In this document: positions 4,285-5,145 of the stretch, in pieces
Layout of the letters: each line of letters starts with the position of its first letter
Position numbering within the stretch: position 1 is the first letter of the stretch
Assembly (NCBI GenBank): GCA_030040725.1
Contig: JASHTD010000318.1
Coordinates: 1 to 5,145 of the forward strand
Direction of reading: 5' to 3'
Origin: Candidatus Sulfotelmatobacter sp.
Lineage (GTDB): Bacteria; Acidobacteriota; Terriglobia; Terriglobales; Acidobacteriaceae
Length of the DNA: 5,145 bases
Notes under the pieces: generated by a model
Databases searched by the model: none
What the model was told of the DNA's origin: nothing
The model's input: only the letters and a program-made list of their open reading frames with translations
Program-made: the position numbers and the translations under genes

Positions 4285-5145
4285 ATGGCTACCACAACCG
4301 AAATTCCAGTCACCTTGAATAAAGACGAAATCCTGCGCTACTCGCGGCATTTGATCATGCCAGAAGTCGGCATGGAGGGCCAGCAGAAGCTGAAGGCCGC
4401 GCGGGTGCTTTGCATCGGCACGGGCGGCTTAGGATCGCCACTGGCTTTATATCTGGCGGCGGCAGGAGTGGGCACGCTGGGCCTGGTGGATTTCGATGTG
4501 GTGGATTACACGAACCTGCAGCGGCAGATTATTCACTCGACCGCCGATGTGGGCCGCAAGAAGCTGGATTCGGCGGCGGAGAAGCTGAAAGCGATCAATC
4601 CATTTTTGGAAATACGCAAATTCGATACCCGCCTGAGCAGCGAGAACGCGCTGGAGTTGTTCCGCGATTTCGACATCGTCGCCGACGGCACGGATAATTT
4701 TCCCACGCGCTACCTGGTGAACGACGCCTGCGTGTTGACGGGCAAGCCCAATGTTTACGGCTCGATTTTTCGTTTTGAAGGACAGGCCAGCGTGTTCGCA
4801 ACCGAAGACGGACCTTGCTACCGCTGCCTGTATCCTGAACCGCCTCCGCCGGGGCTGGTGCCATCGTGCGCCGAAGGCGGCGTGCTGGGCATTTTGCCGG
4901 GCCTGGTCGGCGTGATGCAGGCGACGGAAGTCATCAAGCTGATTCTCAGCGTGGGCGAGCCGCTGATTGGACGGCTGTTATTGATCGATGCGCTGGGCAT
5001 GAAATTTCGCGAGCTGAAGCTGCGAAAAAATCCCGATTGCCCGGTTTGCGGCACGCATCCCACGGTGACCAAGCTGATCGACTACAATCAGTTTTGCGGC
5101 ATTCGCGGGGAGGAAAAACCGGTGGCGAACGGCGTTCCGGAAATT
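4285..5145 (+). CDS. MoeB/MoeZ-type E1-like sulfur carrier adenylyltransferase (partial, C-terminus beyond the window)
   Basis: 287 codons are present and open at the right edge. The ThiF/MoeB fold adenylates the C-terminal glycine of a sulfur carrier with ATP in the cytoplasm. Visible elements: RYSRHLIMPEVGMEGQQKL (18-36), nucleotide loop GTGGLGS (45-51), acidic VDFDVVD with N77 and R80 (68-80), K93, DGTDN (134-138), zinc pairs CYRC (178-181) and CPVC (252-255), and the Cys of PSCAEGGVLG (C195), equivalent to the active-site or crossover cysteine of the family. After the usual MoeB end, the chain continues with VTKLIDYNQFCGI and a hydrophilic linker ending VPEI. This is the join seen in MoeZ/MoeBR proteins before a C-terminal rhodanese domain, which would supply the sulfur, so a total near 390 aa is expected. 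The ATG has GAGGG 4 nt upstream. Its likely substrate is the CysO-like protein encoded upstream. Confidence 0.95.
   Translation, partial: MATTTEIPVTLNKDEILRYSRHLIMPEVGMEGQQKLKAARVLCIGTGGLGSPLALYLAAAGVGTLGLVDFDVVDYTNLQRQIIHSTADVGRKKLDSAAEKLKAINPFLEIRKFDTRLSSENALELFRDFDIVADGTDNFPTRYLVNDACVLTGKPNVYGSIFRFEGQASVFATEDGPCYRCLYPEPPPPGLVPSCAEGGVLGILPGLVGVMQATEVIKLILSVGEPLIGRLLLIDALGMKFRELKLRKNPDCPVCGTHPTVTKLIDYNQFCGIRGEEKPVANGVPEI

Noticed and set aside
4410..4697. Plus-strand open frame within the adenylyltransferase gene
   Set aside because: A +1-type shadow frame of a gene with complete catalytic and zinc motifs.

Overview
The window looks like chromosomal DNA of a moderately GC-rich, Gram-negative-type bacterium. 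An acidobacterium is my best guess. That guess rests on overall protein style (CysO/MoeZ-like sulfur genes, a short YtrA-type GntR regulator, a slipin and an ExbD-type protein), not on any marker gene. No RNA genes, insertion sequences, CRISPR arrays or prophage genes are visible. Nearly all the DNA is coding, in two blocks that diverge from an intergenic region at about 3687-3834.

Minus-strand block, read from right to left. A GntR/YtrA-type repressor gene (3686-3276) is followed after 5 nt by a slipin (SPFH/band 7) membrane protein (3270-2401). After a further 36 nt comes a small ExbD/TolR-like periplasmic-domain protein (2364-1906). The tight spacing and good Shine-Dalgarno sites argue for one operon. 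A 20-bp near-palindromic operator lies between the probable -35 and -10 of the repressor promoter, so the operon is probably autoregulated. About 20 to 60 bases after the operon is a compact element with two competing hairpins (1846-1893). Next come a solitary DppD/OppD-type peptide ABC transporter ATPase (1805-762) and a calcineurin-like metallophosphoesterase (from 689, running off the left edge) that starts at TTG behind a consensus TATAAT box.

Plus-strand block, read from left to right. A CysO-like (MoaD/ThiS-fold) sulfur carrier gene (3835-4113) ends in Gly-Gly-Ala-Ala rather than Gly-Gly. It is followed by a 25-codon ORF with six cysteines (4154-4231). Next is a MoeB/MoeZ-type E1-like adenylyltransferase (from 4285, running off the right edge, probably with a C-terminal rhodanese domain). 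The E1 would adenylate and thiocarboxylate the carrier, which would then donate sulfur for cysteine (CysM/Mec-type) or cofactor synthesis. The cysteine-rich mini-ORF sits just where a cysteine-sensing attenuator would be expected. It is the most interesting object in the window: it resembles in design the polycysteine upstream ORFs described in mycobacteria, but lies inside the sulfur-transfer operon.

There is no gene-free stretch longer than 300 bases. The longest gaps are 3687-3834 (operators and promoters) and 4114-4284 (the Cys-rich mini-ORF).
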